Positions 1 to 13,680 of a stretch of 64,000 nucleotides of DNA are shown piece by piece. The notes beneath the pieces were generated by a model. That model searched no databases, was not told the origin of the DNA, and saw nothing but the letters and a program-made list of their open reading frames with translations. Each line of letters starts with the position of its first letter. Positions within the stretch are counted from its first letter, which is position 1. Source of the stretch: Phylloscopus collybita (taxonomy: Eukaryota; Chordata; Aves; Passeriformes; Phylloscopidae). The DNA is taken from positions 14,773,501 through 14,837,500 of the forward strand of contig JAJNNQ010000130.1 of NCBI GenBank assembly GCA_027886175.1, given 5' to 3'. A program made the translations under genes and the position numbers.

Positions 1-2750
1 AAGAGCCTAAAACTACTTTTCTTGGCAGAATATTCATCTAGTAGTGCTGTGGGATTTGAAAGGTGTGACACTTCCTTGGGGAAAGGAGAAGAACAGGTCA
101 CCTGAGTTATCATTCCCAACATCACCCACTGTTCGTCCCCTCCTGCAGCAGTTACTGGGGCAGTGGTGGTGCCACAGAAGGTACAGTTTTCCAAAACCCT
201 GACTATTTCCTTTTCCTAACCTTGCTACCTTGATGCCCCACAGCTAATATCTTTCCTTCTCTCTGTGTCTAAGTAGGCAAACTAGGAAAGAGTCTGTCTT
301 CTAACCACTGAAAAATTACCTAACCTCCCACAGGCTTTCCTCACTGGCCTTATTCTCTGCCTGCAGTCTTCTCATAGCTTTTATTGCCCTTCTGTGCAAT
401 ATCCTTCCTGAGCAGGCAGGCAGCCCTGTGGGCGAGGCACAGTCAATACATTCTGATGTTTTACAAGCAGCCTTCCAACCCACACTCCTGACAGGGGAGA
501 TATGAGCTGTTTAATATGTCCCTTCTGGAGGGCAGCTACGTCCCAGCGTTGTGCTCCATCGCTCCCCAGGGAGAAGCCAGGGAGGTAAGGAGGAAGGATT
601 ACCTGCTCATTCCAAAGCCATTTGTGCATGTTTTATTTTTTTTCCTAGAGGAACACAAAAGGAGTGAGATACCACCTAGACAGCCAAGGAAAAGGTTCAC
701 AGGCACCCAGGAGACAACAAGGAGATAAAAACCAGCCAACTGTGTACGACAGACCTAATTTCCTGCAGCCAGAGAGCAACAAACGCTTTGCCACAGGGGA
801 AGGGCCACAGATGTCACATCTCTCTCTGAGAGGGGGGTCTTTCCATCTGAGCACAGGCCAGCGACGTGCCCCAGATGTAGGATAGGAGAGCCACATGCAC
901 GGCATGGACCAGGAGTGCCACGCGTATGGCATGGGAGAAAAGCCTTCTGTTCTGCTGCTCACAGGCTCACCTTAGCTACAACCCCTGGATCAAATTCCAG
1001 TGCAGGAATCCAGGAACCGTGTGGAACCAAGAGAAACACTCAAAAAAGAGAAGCAATGATGACTACAGTCATTGAACATGACCCACAAACGGATACTTAA
1101 AGAGATGGGATTCAATCTTGAAAACGAAGACACGGAGAAACTACATTATAATAGCCTTAAAGCACAAAAAGAAAGGTACTAAACTGTCTAAAAACCAAGG
1201 GACCTACACAGTAATAAAACCAACTTAGGCCAGCACCTAGGAGGAAATGCTGCAGCGCTGGAAAGAAAGGAGAGTCTAGGACGAAGCAGGAGAAGCCACT
1301 GCCAGGAACACTGAAGGCACATGAGGTCCTGCCTCTGTGCTTGAAAATGTGCAGGTTCCTCCCAACCTGCTCCTTCTGTTTAGGAACCAGTTTAGGTGAA
1401 CAGTGACTGCCAGTGGTTGGTAAGACCTGGCAGAGACCTCAAGTGAGAAAACCAAAGTGAAGCTTCAGACTGCAGCTCGGCACCATCCACGACGTGCAGG
1501 ACACTTTCCTGCAATTTCTTTTAAATGATCCCCAGTGCAAGCCTTTTTTCAGGGACAGGAGAGTATCAACACCACCTTGAGCACTATCACCAGTAAAAGT
1601 CAGGCCTTCATACAGAAACCATCTGCATTTGATTTGCTCTTCCTGCTGCTCTGCACATCACCACCACAATTACAAACAGAAGTATTTGGCTCCCCGCCTT
1701 GCCCTTTTATTGCTTTACTATGCTTCACTGCCAATCCTTATGGCAACAGAACTTGCAAAGTCATGGACTCTTATAAAAATCTTATAATACTAAAACCCTG
1801 TACAGAGAGATTTCTCCTACTCTTGGACACCGAGGAGTTTCCAGGTATTGTTTTTGCTCTCATCTCATTTTATATTTAATATAATAGCCAGAAATATGAG
1901 TCAACAATAGTAAGTTGAAGATTTTTCTTTTTTTTTTTTTTTTTCCAACCTTAGGTATTTCCTTTCTGCTTTCCTCAGTGCACTCTGCTCTGATTTTACT
2001 TGTATTGCAAACTCCTTGGGGCAGAGGCAGTCTGTACAGTGCATTCTAAATCTGAATTCACAGAAGGTAGAATACTGAATTGTGATCTCGGCTAGCAAAT
2101 ACCGAACATTTCCTCATCATTTGACCAAGTGTTGTCCAGTAGGCTGAGCCCACTGGAGTAAAATGTGTTCTTACAACCACAGTCTGAAAATATGATTAAT
2201 GTATTTATCAAGAGGCAACAGAGTTTGCATTAGTTCCTGTCCCTGCAATCTTTCTTTAAATCAAAGAAACAACTCAGAATCAGCAAGATAGGAACTATAT
2301 GGATTCAGCTTTTTCCTCTCAGGCCAACATGCCAATTTTTACACTTGATTTGGAATCTGAAAGTTAAAAGGTGTTCCCTCCAGGTGTGTGCATTAGCAAT
2401 ACGGCAGAAGTTTGAACTCATGTAAAATTAAACAAACTGCTGTTCACAAGGTGGAAATGATCAAGGTAGCTCCACAAACTAACTGGCCCCTAGGTTTACA
2501 GTGGTTGAGCACACAGGGATCAAGTGGCTCTGTGCAGCACTGGGATGCTGTTTCTGATGGCTTATGACTATGGGATCCTGGGAGAAGGAAGGAGATCTGT
2601 TACTTTTCAGCAAGTTTCCCGCGAGATCACAAGTTTGGAGTGTTGCTCACAGCATTAGACACGTCCCAGGAACTCACCTGCTCCAAAGTACACAGGCTGC
2701 TGGCCATGAGCTGCCTGCAATGGACTGCTTAGTGCAATGAGAGGGGAGGA

Positions 2751-2782
2751 ATAATAATAATAATAAAAATAATAATAATAAT
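2751..2782. repeat. (AAT)n microsatellite
   Basis: About ten AAT/ATA units with one interruption (aaaaat). Such tracts are commonly polymorphic in length. Confidence 0.95.
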
Positions 2783-5700
2783 TCAACAGATTATAAGCAC
2801 ATTCAGAGTGGGGGGATAGACCAGGTCAAAAGAAAAGAGCAATAGAATTTGAAAATTCTCCTGAATTTTACCCAGTGCTGCAAAATGAAAAAAGCTGCCT
2901 TGTGCTGCATTCAAATTCTGTGCCATGCAGTGTTTACTTTCCACAGACTATTTTAATTGTTGAAAACCTGGACTTCATAGCAAGAGAGGTTTTTTTGTGG
3001 GGGGGAGGGGATCTAATCCTTATGCATACAATTACTTAAAAGATTTTAAATAAATAAGAACAAACCTACATGTAAGAGAAACATAACAATTTATGTGTCC
3101 CTCACATTTTTTATTCAAGTTAAGCTTCAATAACAAGGAAGCAGCCATTTAATAAAAAAAAGGCAAATTTCAAACAGGCAAAAACAGTTTGGAGGGCACT
3201 AATACAGATTTTTCACTGTGAAAAACAATGAGATTCAGATGGGACCCCATCAAATAGGAATGCTGTTTCTGGGAAAGGAAAATCACCATCCCCCGTATGA
3301 TGGCCCAGAGGCAGCATCCAAGAGCAGTGCTTCTCATCAGGACCCACCAACACCCAACACTGCCTTTTTTAGCCCAAACAGCCAACCTTCTTTTCTGAAA
3401 GACTACCTTTTGCAGCCCTGAGAAACGATCATCCCCACCACCTGAAGGCTTTGAAGAGGAAAGCACAGTAGGTAAATGCTGCCATCTACACATGGCCAAC
3501 TGAAGGTGGCTGTGCCAGGCTTGGAAGGGAAAATGCAGGGAAACACTGCTCTGCTGCCCTCCACAAACAGCTATCAGAGGGTTTAACCACGCTCTTCATC
3601 AAGCTCAAACCAGCATTACAGGCAAGAGGCACACCCTGGACAACTTAAGTCCTGCAAGAAAAGCTAAATATTATCTAAAGCTGTAAGCAAGAGGCACACA
3701 GAAAGTCCGGATTTGTGACTCCTGTGTCAAAAAAGGCTCGTCATTGAATTATCGCTTTCTTCTCCTGACCCACATGCACAGATTACATTCTGCAATATCT
3801 CAGCTGTCAATTAGACGTTTACATGACACTCACAATATATTTTAAAATAACATTTCATACAGCAGCTGTGTTTACAGAAGGAAATATTTTTATAGGGCTC
3901 TTAATAACAAATGTCTCCCCTTTCTGCAAGGCTGTCCTTCATTCTAATTACCCCTTTCACTCTCTTGATGAAATCTGTCTCTGGTAGACATATTATCATC
4001 TGTAAATTTCAGAGAACATTAATCATCTATTTTGGCATGCCACCTGTAAAGGACATTAGGATTTCAAGCTTCAGTTACATCATGTGACAAAACATTCACA
4101 AAAATACAAATCATTACCTAAGACTGAAATTATTAACCCTATTTAGGTGACAGAGTACATGATGGAAGATAGCTTCTTCAACTTCTAATCAAAGAAACAC
4201 ACCAAAATACAATTTAAAAAGAGTAACTTTTTTAATTTTAAAAAGAATAACCTGATATTAATAAGAGCAATATCTCAGGTTTGGTTGGGCTTTTTCCTTT
4301 GTGGGGTTTGAATCTATTTGCTGTCTTGCCCTAATATATGTATACCTACCTGAAGGTATTTTCAAAAGACATGCTTTAAAAGCAATACTGACACTATGAT
4401 CTACACACTGGTCTAATATTCCTATAGAAAAAAAGACAGCAAAAAATGAAAGCTTTAGACTCCCACCTTAGACTTCACAGATTTGATAAGAAACTTCATG
4501 CTACCAAAATAAAACCTATGGCTCACTCAGCCTTTACTTAATGACAACGGCTTCTCAATGTGCATTAGTTATTTATTTAACTCCACTTTGACTTCTTGGG
4601 GTGATGTATCCTCCTCCCTAGTGATACAGTGATACATGAATATTTTAACAACACTTGGTGTGTTTTACACTGAAGAAGACGCTCTGAGAAGCGCAGCCAG
4701 CTAACCAGCTTCTGCCCAGGTTTCTGAAATGATGAAATTTCTGTTGTGCCTCCCACAATGCTGTAAGAGCCATGCCCAGATGCAGCAGCTGAAGAACCGT
4801 AAACTCAAATCAAAAGAAATATTTTTTGCGAAGCTTTCACTATTAACAAAAATTATGGCCAAAACAAAAAAAAAGATTCAGAAATGAACCCAGTGTTGGA
4901 AAAACACTGCCCTTCCTGAGACTGTGAAACACATCTTGTTGACTGAAAAAGGGATGCACATCAAGAAAGCAGCAGTGGATAAGGAATGAACCTGAAACCT
5001 CAGCTCAGTATTGTTTTTGGCAGCCCTTGTCCTTGCCAGAACAATGCAATGCCCTGGGCTGCATGTGCCTTAACAGACCATCAGAATATCCCAGGTAAGT
5101 GTATTTGCTAGAGAAGCACAAGTGGTTGGAAGCAAGCCATTCCTTCTTTTTCAATCTACTGGGAAAGAGGAGAAAAAAACATCTTGTCTTCATTTGTTTT
5201 AAACATACCTAGAAGGTTTATAGGACTCACAGTTTATTAATAGGGAAAAAGGTAGCCCACTACAAAAAAACCTCCTGCAATTGACAGCAATTCATTTGTA
5301 AACACCCTAATTGATTTTCCAGCTTAGAACACATTTGTTCCTATTTTAGGGCACTGCAGCTTGAATTGCAATTTATTAATTGTACTATACCACAGCTTGG
5401 CCTAAAATTTGAGTATGTCTGAGTTATTCAACCCTGCTAGGATTAGTAGTCCTCAAAGCAATGCCAAGGCCTTCTGTCCTGCATTACAAACACAAAAGAC
5501 TTAAGACTGGAAAAATCTGGAAATCGGCTAGCTGGTTCATCCCCATGCCCAAAGAGAGGATCAACTGTACCTGTGGTATCCCAGACAGGCACTTCTGAGA
5601 AATATATATGCTAAGAACTGTTTTACAAACTCCCTGGACATGTCTTTACCAAGCATCAGTAGCTTTGCCATTAAAAAGTTGTCCAACTGACTAAGCAATC

Positions 5701-5801
5701 CCTCCCTTGATGCTCCAAGCCCAAAATAACATTTGTTTTGCTGTCCAATAAAGAGATGGAGCTGCAGAAGCCATTCTTTCATTGTTTTTACTGCTATGCA
5801 G

Positions 5802-5850
5802 CAGCATAAGAATGCTCATACTTAGTCAGACCAAAGGTTCACCTGCTCAG
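5802..5850. repeat. Possible ancient amniote interspersed repeat
   Basis: The words 'cataagaatgctcatact' and 'gtcagaccaaaggttcacct' resemble a repeat phrase common in reptile and bird genomes (from memory). The copy is short and diverged, and I cannot name the family with confidence. Confidence 0.35.
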
Positions 5851-5983
5851 GCCTTCACTAGTGCAGTAAGTAGAGTCCAACTGCAATTCCACACAGCTAC
5901 CATTTTGTGAAAGAATTTATGAAAAGCATGCATAGAAAAAAAATGTAAGTGAAATATATCATTTCTGGGGTTTGGGTTTGTTT

Positions 5984-6066
5984 GGACATGGCAATGTTGG
6001 GTTAATGGTTGGACTCTGTGATCTGAGATGTCTCAACTGAAATGATTTTGTGATTCCATAATTCTG
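5984..6066 (+). mobile_element. CR1 LINE 3' tail fragment
   Basis: The stretch reads like the CR1 3' end: 'atggttggactctgtgatct' followed by a 'caactgaaatgattttgtga'-type ending. Only the last 80 or so bases of the element remain, as in most 5'-truncated avian CR1 copies. Confidence 0.75.
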
Positions 6067-9000
6067 AGTGACAAGGCAAGTGTAAAACCATGGAAATAAT
6101 AATTTAAAAAAACCACTGGGACCATGGCAATTAAAAAAAAAAAAGTACATATAAGAAAAAATCCCCCTACACTTCCCAGCTCCCAGCCATTCTCAGTTCA
6201 AGGATTTCTTGAGCAGGATGTGGTTTCTATACATTGTCCAACGTTCCCTTGAACCCATCTTGACTTCCAGCTCACACAATGCTTTTTGGCCGGGAGCTCT
6301 ACTGTGCAGCTCCATCAATTGTGCAGAGAACCACCTCCTTCCAGCTCTTCTGGAGACAAAAAGGGTTTATAGCTTCTTATATCACTCCTTTTTTCCTTAA
6401 AATGACATGGTATGTGCTGTTTCAAGTACTGCTCTGATAGATCAAGTAGTCCTACTCTCATCCTGATTTCCCTCAAGACTCAGGAGAATGATTTTGGAAA
6501 CAGGATCAATGCCTCAGCAGAATTTACTAACTGAACACTGGATTAGGGTAAAGTAAACTCTCCCTGGATCTAAGGAAATGAACAAATGGATCTGCCAGGT
6601 GTACAACTGTTCAGTTCCTTGCTGTTTCTTGCCATAGGTTCCCTGCATCCAGGGCCTCGACAGAGAGGCCAGCCTACCAGCCCTGAACACCAGTAAGCAG
6701 CACCAGGAGGGACACTGCCAAACACTGCCCAGGAGCAGAGCCCCAGAGGCCAAACCCTGCTTCCCAGGGCAGAAAAAGGAAAATGAAAAGAAATGAGAAG
6801 TGACAAACCCAATTGTCGTTGCCTCCTTACTTACAGAGAGGTCTTTCAATTGCAAAAACGTCTGTGTAAATCCAATCCCAAAGCTCAGCTTTTTTAACAT
6901 CTGCACAGGTGGGTATGATCATATAATGCTTTTTGCACTGTCCACCTCAAAAAATAACCTAAGTCACAAATTACAGTGGTTTTCTGTTGCAAATGTCCAT
7001 TTTTCTCTCCCCACACAGGATATTGGTAAGACAGAAGCACTACCTTCACAGGTCACTCACACAAAAATGCCACAGATTAATCTCCAGCTTCTACATTAAA
7101 CAAACAGGAAAGGTTAAAAGCAAAACCAGCCAGGGCTGGAAGTTTATAGATGATGCTAGAATTTTGCTCGTTGGGTGCTACTTCTCTCACTTCTGAGGTC
7201 TCCTGCTGGTGAAACAAGATCAACTTTTCAATAAAAACCAGCTGGCTAAAGCTAAACCAAGTCATGACAAATTATATTCATACAGCCAACATCATTATAA
7301 AGGAGAAAAATAAAATCTACCTCTCCAATATCAGCATCTGGAGGTTTTCCTTAAAACTACTGTGTTGAAGAGTATTATGGGTAAAGTACCAACGCTGGAT
7401 GAAGTCACCTTTCTACCAATGGCTGGCAACAGTAAAGGCCAAGGTGATGTCAATTTGTGGCTTTCTGATCTTTGCTTTCCTGCTTCTGGTAAATGAAAGG
7501 GAGTCATATAAAAACACAGACTACAACAGGTCACCATGTTTTGTAGCAGATATTCTATGCCAGAAGTCTTGCACTAGACTTTCAGTGTTTTTATAAGGAG
7601 ATTCTTCACACAAACTAGTCTGCAACTGGATCTCACCTTGTTCTAACCCATTATGAGACTGCCCATAAGGAAAACAACTAACATGAATAAAACCAGGCAA
7701 GGTTTTCCTACTTGTGTTGGAGGTAAATAGCTTTTTAGAGAGGACTAGATATCCCAGGGACACATTTTAATAAGCAGAGGAGCCCTATAGCCTGCAAAAG
7801 CCAGGGATCATCAGGCTGGACATCACAGTGGTCTCTTTGGCCTGTCAGCCTGATGCTATTCATTGACTAATCCCCTCCTCATGGCCATGGGAGATGGGCT
7901 CCCAGGAGACCACAGAAAACCCTACATAAATTCAGGAAGAGCAGCTTATTGCTCAGAGCCCACTTGATCCTTGTGGAGATTCATGGGAGAGCTATGAAAG
8001 AGATGCACAGGGAAGCTTCCCCGAAACCCAGAAATCAATACTTAGGAGAATAAACAGCTACTTCCAGAAGATAATTAAAAGTAGCTATCAAGGAGGTTAC
8101 ACATTAAAAATCTATGGAGCTGGTAATTAATTTCACAGGTAATGAATACTATAAAGGCCATCATCTGTGCAGCCAACTTCTGAGCATTGTGCAACTGCGT
8201 GTTGGACAAGTGTTTCTGGAAAACAATGCCCTTGCTGCCTGACCTGCTCAGATAACCTGTGCACTCTTAGCAGCCCGTGCCTATCTGCAGTGTACACTCA
8301 GCAGTGGCCTCGGAAACAAAGCAGACTGCTGAATAAAACAGCAAGGTGCAAAGGGTGAATTTGTCCAAGCACACTACTGCTTTTATTTTATCTGCACAAA
8401 GACAATTCTGTTCTCTGAGACCAGAAATGGCTCCTGCCCTCAGCGCTGCCAGGGCCTTTTTAATTTGTTGCTCTGGGTCTCCAGTCATCTATCTGTGCAC
8501 GTTTCAGTAACCTTTACTTCTGCTGAATAATTCAACAAAGCAAAGATTTGCTATTGGCAATTTCTAATCTAAAGGAAAAAACTAAAGCTTGCATTTGGTT
8601 TATTAAAATTCCCAGAGGGGGAAAAAAGAATAATATATCTCTCCTCTTTGACCTTATTTGGGACTTTGCTTTGGGAACTGGCAGGAGGAAATCCAGTGCT
8701 GTCCAAAGTTTTGATTATGGGAAAAACAACTGACAAAATTGCACGCCTAAGGGTTACGACAACAGTGACAAATAAGAGTTGGTGACATTGCTGATGACAG
8801 TCCACTCTGAAAGCCCTGGCAGGCTGGCAAGGACTGCATGGACAGAGAGCCCACACTGCCCAGGTTTGAAAGGACACAACAGACTTCAAGGAAAAGATAT
8901 TTAATTTTTGTGCATGACTGTAAACTCAACAAAAATGGAGCTCTGCTTTAAATCCTGCCTGGAGGCCAGGCCAGGCTCCAGTGTGCTGAAAGAACCTGAG

Positions 9001-12000
9001 CAGCTCATGGCTCTGATCTCACCCACCAAAGACAACTTGGCCAGTTGTTTGCCATCATCGTTTTCCTTTTCAATACCTAAAATTATTAATCTGCTGCTTC
9101 AGGTCTATCAGGAGAACACCACGAGGCAGGACAGCAGCACAGCCCTCCAAAACCACACAGCATCAATCTTCCCTCGGCTGCAGCCTGGCATGAAACTGCA
9201 CTGACATCATGCAACCTGGAGCTTCACAGAGAGCATAAAATCTAAAACAGAAGCCGTAATAGGATATGTTTCCATTTGCTATCCCTCTGCATTTAATATT
9301 GGGGATATTATCCTCCTGCTCTATGGCAAACTCACTAGGCTGGGGTTTTTTTTCATTCTTGATCTTCATCCATCGAGCAAAATGCCATCAGTGATGACAG
9401 TACAGCTCTTGGTAAAGGAATGATGTGTTAGCTTGTGCTCCCTCTGCTGCCCCTGCTGCAGCACAGCAAAGCACAGCTGGATCCGACCTAAAGATCCCTG
9501 GGGCTTCTGCCCATCACTTCAGTCCATTTCACTATTTTGTTTTGCACTTTTCTTTTTTAAAAGGGGAAGATTTTAAAACAGAGCACTGAAGTAGGCAAAT
9601 ACGTAAGGTTTTAAACAAAGTGATCTCTGAGATGACAGATCCAGGTGGGGCTCAAAGCCCCTTGGGATCCCAAAGTCCTCATGGCCCTGCTGCACAGGCT
9701 TGAGGTATCTCCTCTCAGGGGGATGCAGAGCCAGTTGAAGGGTGTATGAAGGACCAGCACTCACAAACCCTTCATCCTCCCCAGGCTGCTGCCCTGCCAG
9801 GGTGGCACATTCCTAAAGTAGCTGTCACACTGCCCTTGCCAAGGACATGGTCCCTGCAGGGCCACTGCATCTCAGAGGCAGTGGGGAGGGAAGAGTGTGG
9901 AACTTTAGACAAAGGTAACCATAAAGCTGACTGTTGCTGTCCATTAAAATATAAAGGCTGGTAACAAAGTGTAGGAAGAGGAACATTTCTCCCGAATTCC
10001 AGCTCACTCAACCCAGGTACAAAGCAAGCCTTTGGGGAAACGGTTTGGTCATTGATGGTTACGCATGTCCTTGGGTTTTACAGCTTGAACACCACCAATG
10101 AAAGCAAGTGGTCCTAACTAATCACCACCAGCATCACTCACACTCACAGGAACACTAAGATCAGTAACATTTTTTCCCCTTTACTCATAGTATTTTATCT
10201 AGAAGTAGCCAATTGTGTTAACTGTCATAAAGAAACTAATTTTAGGAGAAACACTGAGAAGGAAACAGGAAGCATGTCCCTGATGCAGAAAGGCTGTGCA
10301 AGCATACATACACACATTCATTTGCTTGAAAACTTACATCCTGACTGCCTTGGCAAGTTCAACAACATAAATAGCATAAGTCTAGTATTTCTATACATAT
10401 ATTATTTCTTGGTGTGGGGAAAATACTTCCCTCAGTATCTAGGATTTTAGGATTGCAGGTTGGATAGCACCCATTTTTTCCATGTTTGCTTGCATTCTTT
10501 TTAAAAGTAACTCTAACTCACAATTCTGACTAATGACTCATTAACTCAAGAGGTGCTGTGATGGTGGAGAAGGCAGGAGAACTGTTCATGCTGCAAGGCG
10601 GTGGAGAATGACAACCAATTCCACTGCCATTGTCACCGTGAGTCTTACTCAAGTAGAAGCAGCCAAAAAGCCATAAAAATTATCAGAGTTACAGAGCTAA
10701 GCCAGCCAACAGCAAGGAGCATCCACTGCAATCAATGCACGTTAAAATAAGCAAGAAGAAACTGATATGCAAACTATCCACAATAACACATGAAATACAC
10801 TTCATGAATCTCCTCTTCCTGGAGAGAAATTGTGCTGACAGGGAAGGCTGGGGGTTGTGCCTGAAGTTTCCTGATCTCCCACTTTAAACTGGATGCCGAG
10901 CCCTTGCACTGACCTGGTGATGCTTTATATTTTTTAAATGGAAGTGCATATAAATAATTTTGTTAGAAATCTATTTGGCAGACAAAAACAAGGGAAGGAA
11001 GCCTATCATTTACTGACCATAACTTTAAAAAAGAGAGGGTGTGTGAATGTATGCTTCTTTGATAAATCTTCCTCCCAAGTATACACCCATATCAGCATTT
11101 CCTCCTCCTGCCGATTTCAGAGCAAAAATGTGCAGTCTAAGTGAACTTCTATTTTATGCCACAAAAACCTATCATTCAGTGGTTAACAAAGAGCACTCGG
11201 AATTTGTTCTTCTGAAAGAGAGCTAACCAATCCCTGTAATTCATAAAGACTTTTTCTCATCAAAGCACCACAGGAACACTGAGGAAACATTTCAGAGCTC
11301 AGCATCCAAGATGTGGGCATTATGTGCGACACAAAAGTATTCTGGAAGACTCAAGGCTCTGGTATGACACTCTATGATTCAACTTCTTGGCACGCTCCCC
11401 TTCTACCATCATCTGAAAACCATCTGAGATAACCTCTGAAGAAGATCTGGGCAATGGTCTCCTCTTCCTTTTTCCCAACAGAGAACTGTAATCTGCTCTT
11501 TGATTTCTTTTATAAAACAGGACTACAAAGGAACAGCAAGGAAAAAAAAAAAGCCTGTTTGAAAACAAGAAAGCCAGACATCCAGCTAGAGCTTCTCATC
11601 CAAGCTTGAGGGAATCTCACAGCTGGCTGCTGCCACGTCTCCCTGCGCAGGGCCACGGCTTCCGTCTGCTTTTGCCATCACCTCCACCTTCTGGCTTAGA
11701 CAATAGCAACAGGTGCAACAACACCAACACAGGCACAGGACAGCCCATGGAATGTACATGTTTTCTGGTGCAGGGGTTTAAGTGATATCACAGAAGTAAG
11801 TGCTCGATGGATATCGCAGCCCAAAGCCACAGGATGACATGCAGCCTCTCCACACAACAATCCATACCGCTTTTTGACCACAATATTTGGTAAATGCAGC
11901 CAAAATACCACACTCGGGACTTGACAGTGAATACAGGAAAAATAGTTGGGGTATAGGACCAGGCTGTTCCAGGGTGCCAAACACAAACACAGTCTTCAGC

Positions 12001-13161
12001 TCTTCTGTTTTCCCACCTCAGGGTAACTACCCATCTCTGAGTAAAACATCACCTGTTGCCCCCACTCTTCCCCACAGAAGCATCTCTGACAGAAAGACGA
12101 GACAGAACAACAGCTGGGGAGGAGCCCACAGCCTTTCACCTTTAGGTCATCACCTGGAGACACCAAACAGATCACTGGAAACCACCCCCTCTGACACATG
12201 GAGACAGGGGTCAGCCACAGCCCACCAGTCCCTGAATTCTGGGAGGCATTACAGCTTACAAGGAACTTTCTTGTACTTGGGAGAAGAGCAGAAGACAATG
12301 TGTGCTTGCATATTTTCCATAATTCAACTGGCTAGTTTCTGTAGGTGGTTTGTTGCCTCTTTCCATCATCCCTGATGTGGACACAGCAGGAACATCTGCA
12401 ATCCAGGCGGTGAGGGCTGCAAGTCAAGAGAAGGGCTGGAAACACAAATATGAACTCATGCTTTGCAATTAAAAAGATAGATGATACCAACTTCACTCCT
12501 ATGTGAAAAAGACTGGTCATTACTAAAACTTTTTTCCTGTCAATCTGAATTTATTACTTAATATTTACTTTTGAACTATCATATTCCCAAAGGATATCTC
12601 ACAAAAAAACCTTGCCAAATATCTTCTGTCTTGAATTCTTGAAAGAACACATTTCTGTGCTTTCCAAACTACAGCCCCTCCTCAAAAAAAGTGGCCCAGG
12701 CAGAAGGAGCAGAAGTGCCAAAAGCACACAGTGACCTAAAGAGAGGAAAAGTGGTATTGTCCTTAAAAATGAAGATATGTGATCCAAGGCTCTGAGATCT
12801 AGAGGGGGAGAGGACTGGCACAACCATGAAGGGGACAGTAATTTATCATATTTTTGATAATAGAGCATCAGATGGAATAACGCCGCAGGGCCCTGACCTC
12901 TCATTCCAAGCATACATCTTAAACTTGGCAAGAGGAATTTGTGTCCGGTTGTTTTGTCCTGCTGATGGAGCTCAGCTTTACATAGGAGCTCTCCACATTT
13001 TTTGGCAGCCGCTAGCAAGTCATCCTGATTTTTCATTTTCATAAGTGTGCTGTCAGGAAACAAAAATAAGCCAAAAGTCCAAGTGTCAGACTCTGTGGAA
13101 TAACATATGAGCAGAGAGGAGAAGTGGGAAGCTGGCTCTGGTCAGGCCACCACACCTCACT

Positions 13162-13500
13162 CTGGCCTTCCAGGACTTAAAGGGGACTTACAAGGAAAAG
13201 GGGACAGACTTTTAGCTGGGCCCACTGTGACAGGACAAGGGGCAGTGGGTTTAAACTAAAGGAGGGTAGATTTAGAAGAGGCACAAGTAAGAAGTTTCTC
13301 ATGATGAGGGGGGGTGAGGCACTGGTACAGGTTGCCCAGAGAGGTGGAAACATTCCATCCCTGGGAATATTCAAGGCCAGGTTGTAGGGGGCTTTGAGCA
13401 ACCTGGTGTACTGGAAGGTGACCCTGTTCATTGCAGGGCAGGCTGGCAAGATGACCTTCAAAAAGCCTTTCAAACTCAAACCATTCTGTGATTTTCTATG
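13162..13500 (+). mobile_element. CR1 LINE fragment, about 340 bp, reaching the 3' end
   Basis: Successive CR1 landmarks appear in order: 'gacaggacaaggggcagtgg', 'gggtgaggcactggtacagg', 'ttgcccagagaggtgg', 'ttgagcaacctggtgtactg' and the ending 'aaaccattctgtgattt'. It is 5'-truncated and mildly diverged. No intact reverse transcriptase remains. Confidence 0.9.
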
Positions 13501-13619
13501 AGCTCATTTTGTGGGAATGGCAGAACACCACTTTAACCCCACCAGGCATACTTTACTACAGAGTATCTATAACTCTCCCAGGAACCCATTTATATCTGTT
13601 ATTGACTTTATAATCCAAG

Positions 13620-13680
13620 CTTTGTTAGTTTTTGGTTTTGTTTTTGGTTTTTTGGGGTTTTTTTGTTGTTTGTTTGTCTT
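13620..13680. repeat. T/G-rich simple repeat
   Basis: An irregular TTTTGG/TTTGT tract about 60 bases long. A similar tract lies at 62383-62432. Confidence 0.85.

Larger units (their letters stand above)
1..13161. other. Presumed FAT4 intron 1, distal part; no gene seen
   Basis: This is AT-rich sequence with frequent stops in all frames. Short open frames are unrelated to known proteins and look like chance. It holds an AAT microsatellite near 2.75 kb, a CR1 tail near 6.0 kb and a possible old repeat near 5.8 kb. The interval 3750-4150 is rich in homeodomain-like TAATTA/ATTAATC words and may be conserved non-coding DNA. Assigning it to intron 1 assumes the gene continues leftward with no exon here; I saw no DxNDN-coding motif on the minus strand. 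Confidence 0.6.

Noticed and set aside
11887..12375. A 162-codon open frame on the plus strand
   Set aside because: Composition is Ser/Pro/Thr-rich without any motif, and a 100-codon frame overlaps it on the other strand. No support as a gene.
12599..13063. A 154-codon open frame on the minus strand with a leucine-rich stretch that could suggest a membrane segment
   Set aside because: No similarity recognised and no splice or promoter context. The hydrophobic run comes from C/T-rich codons.
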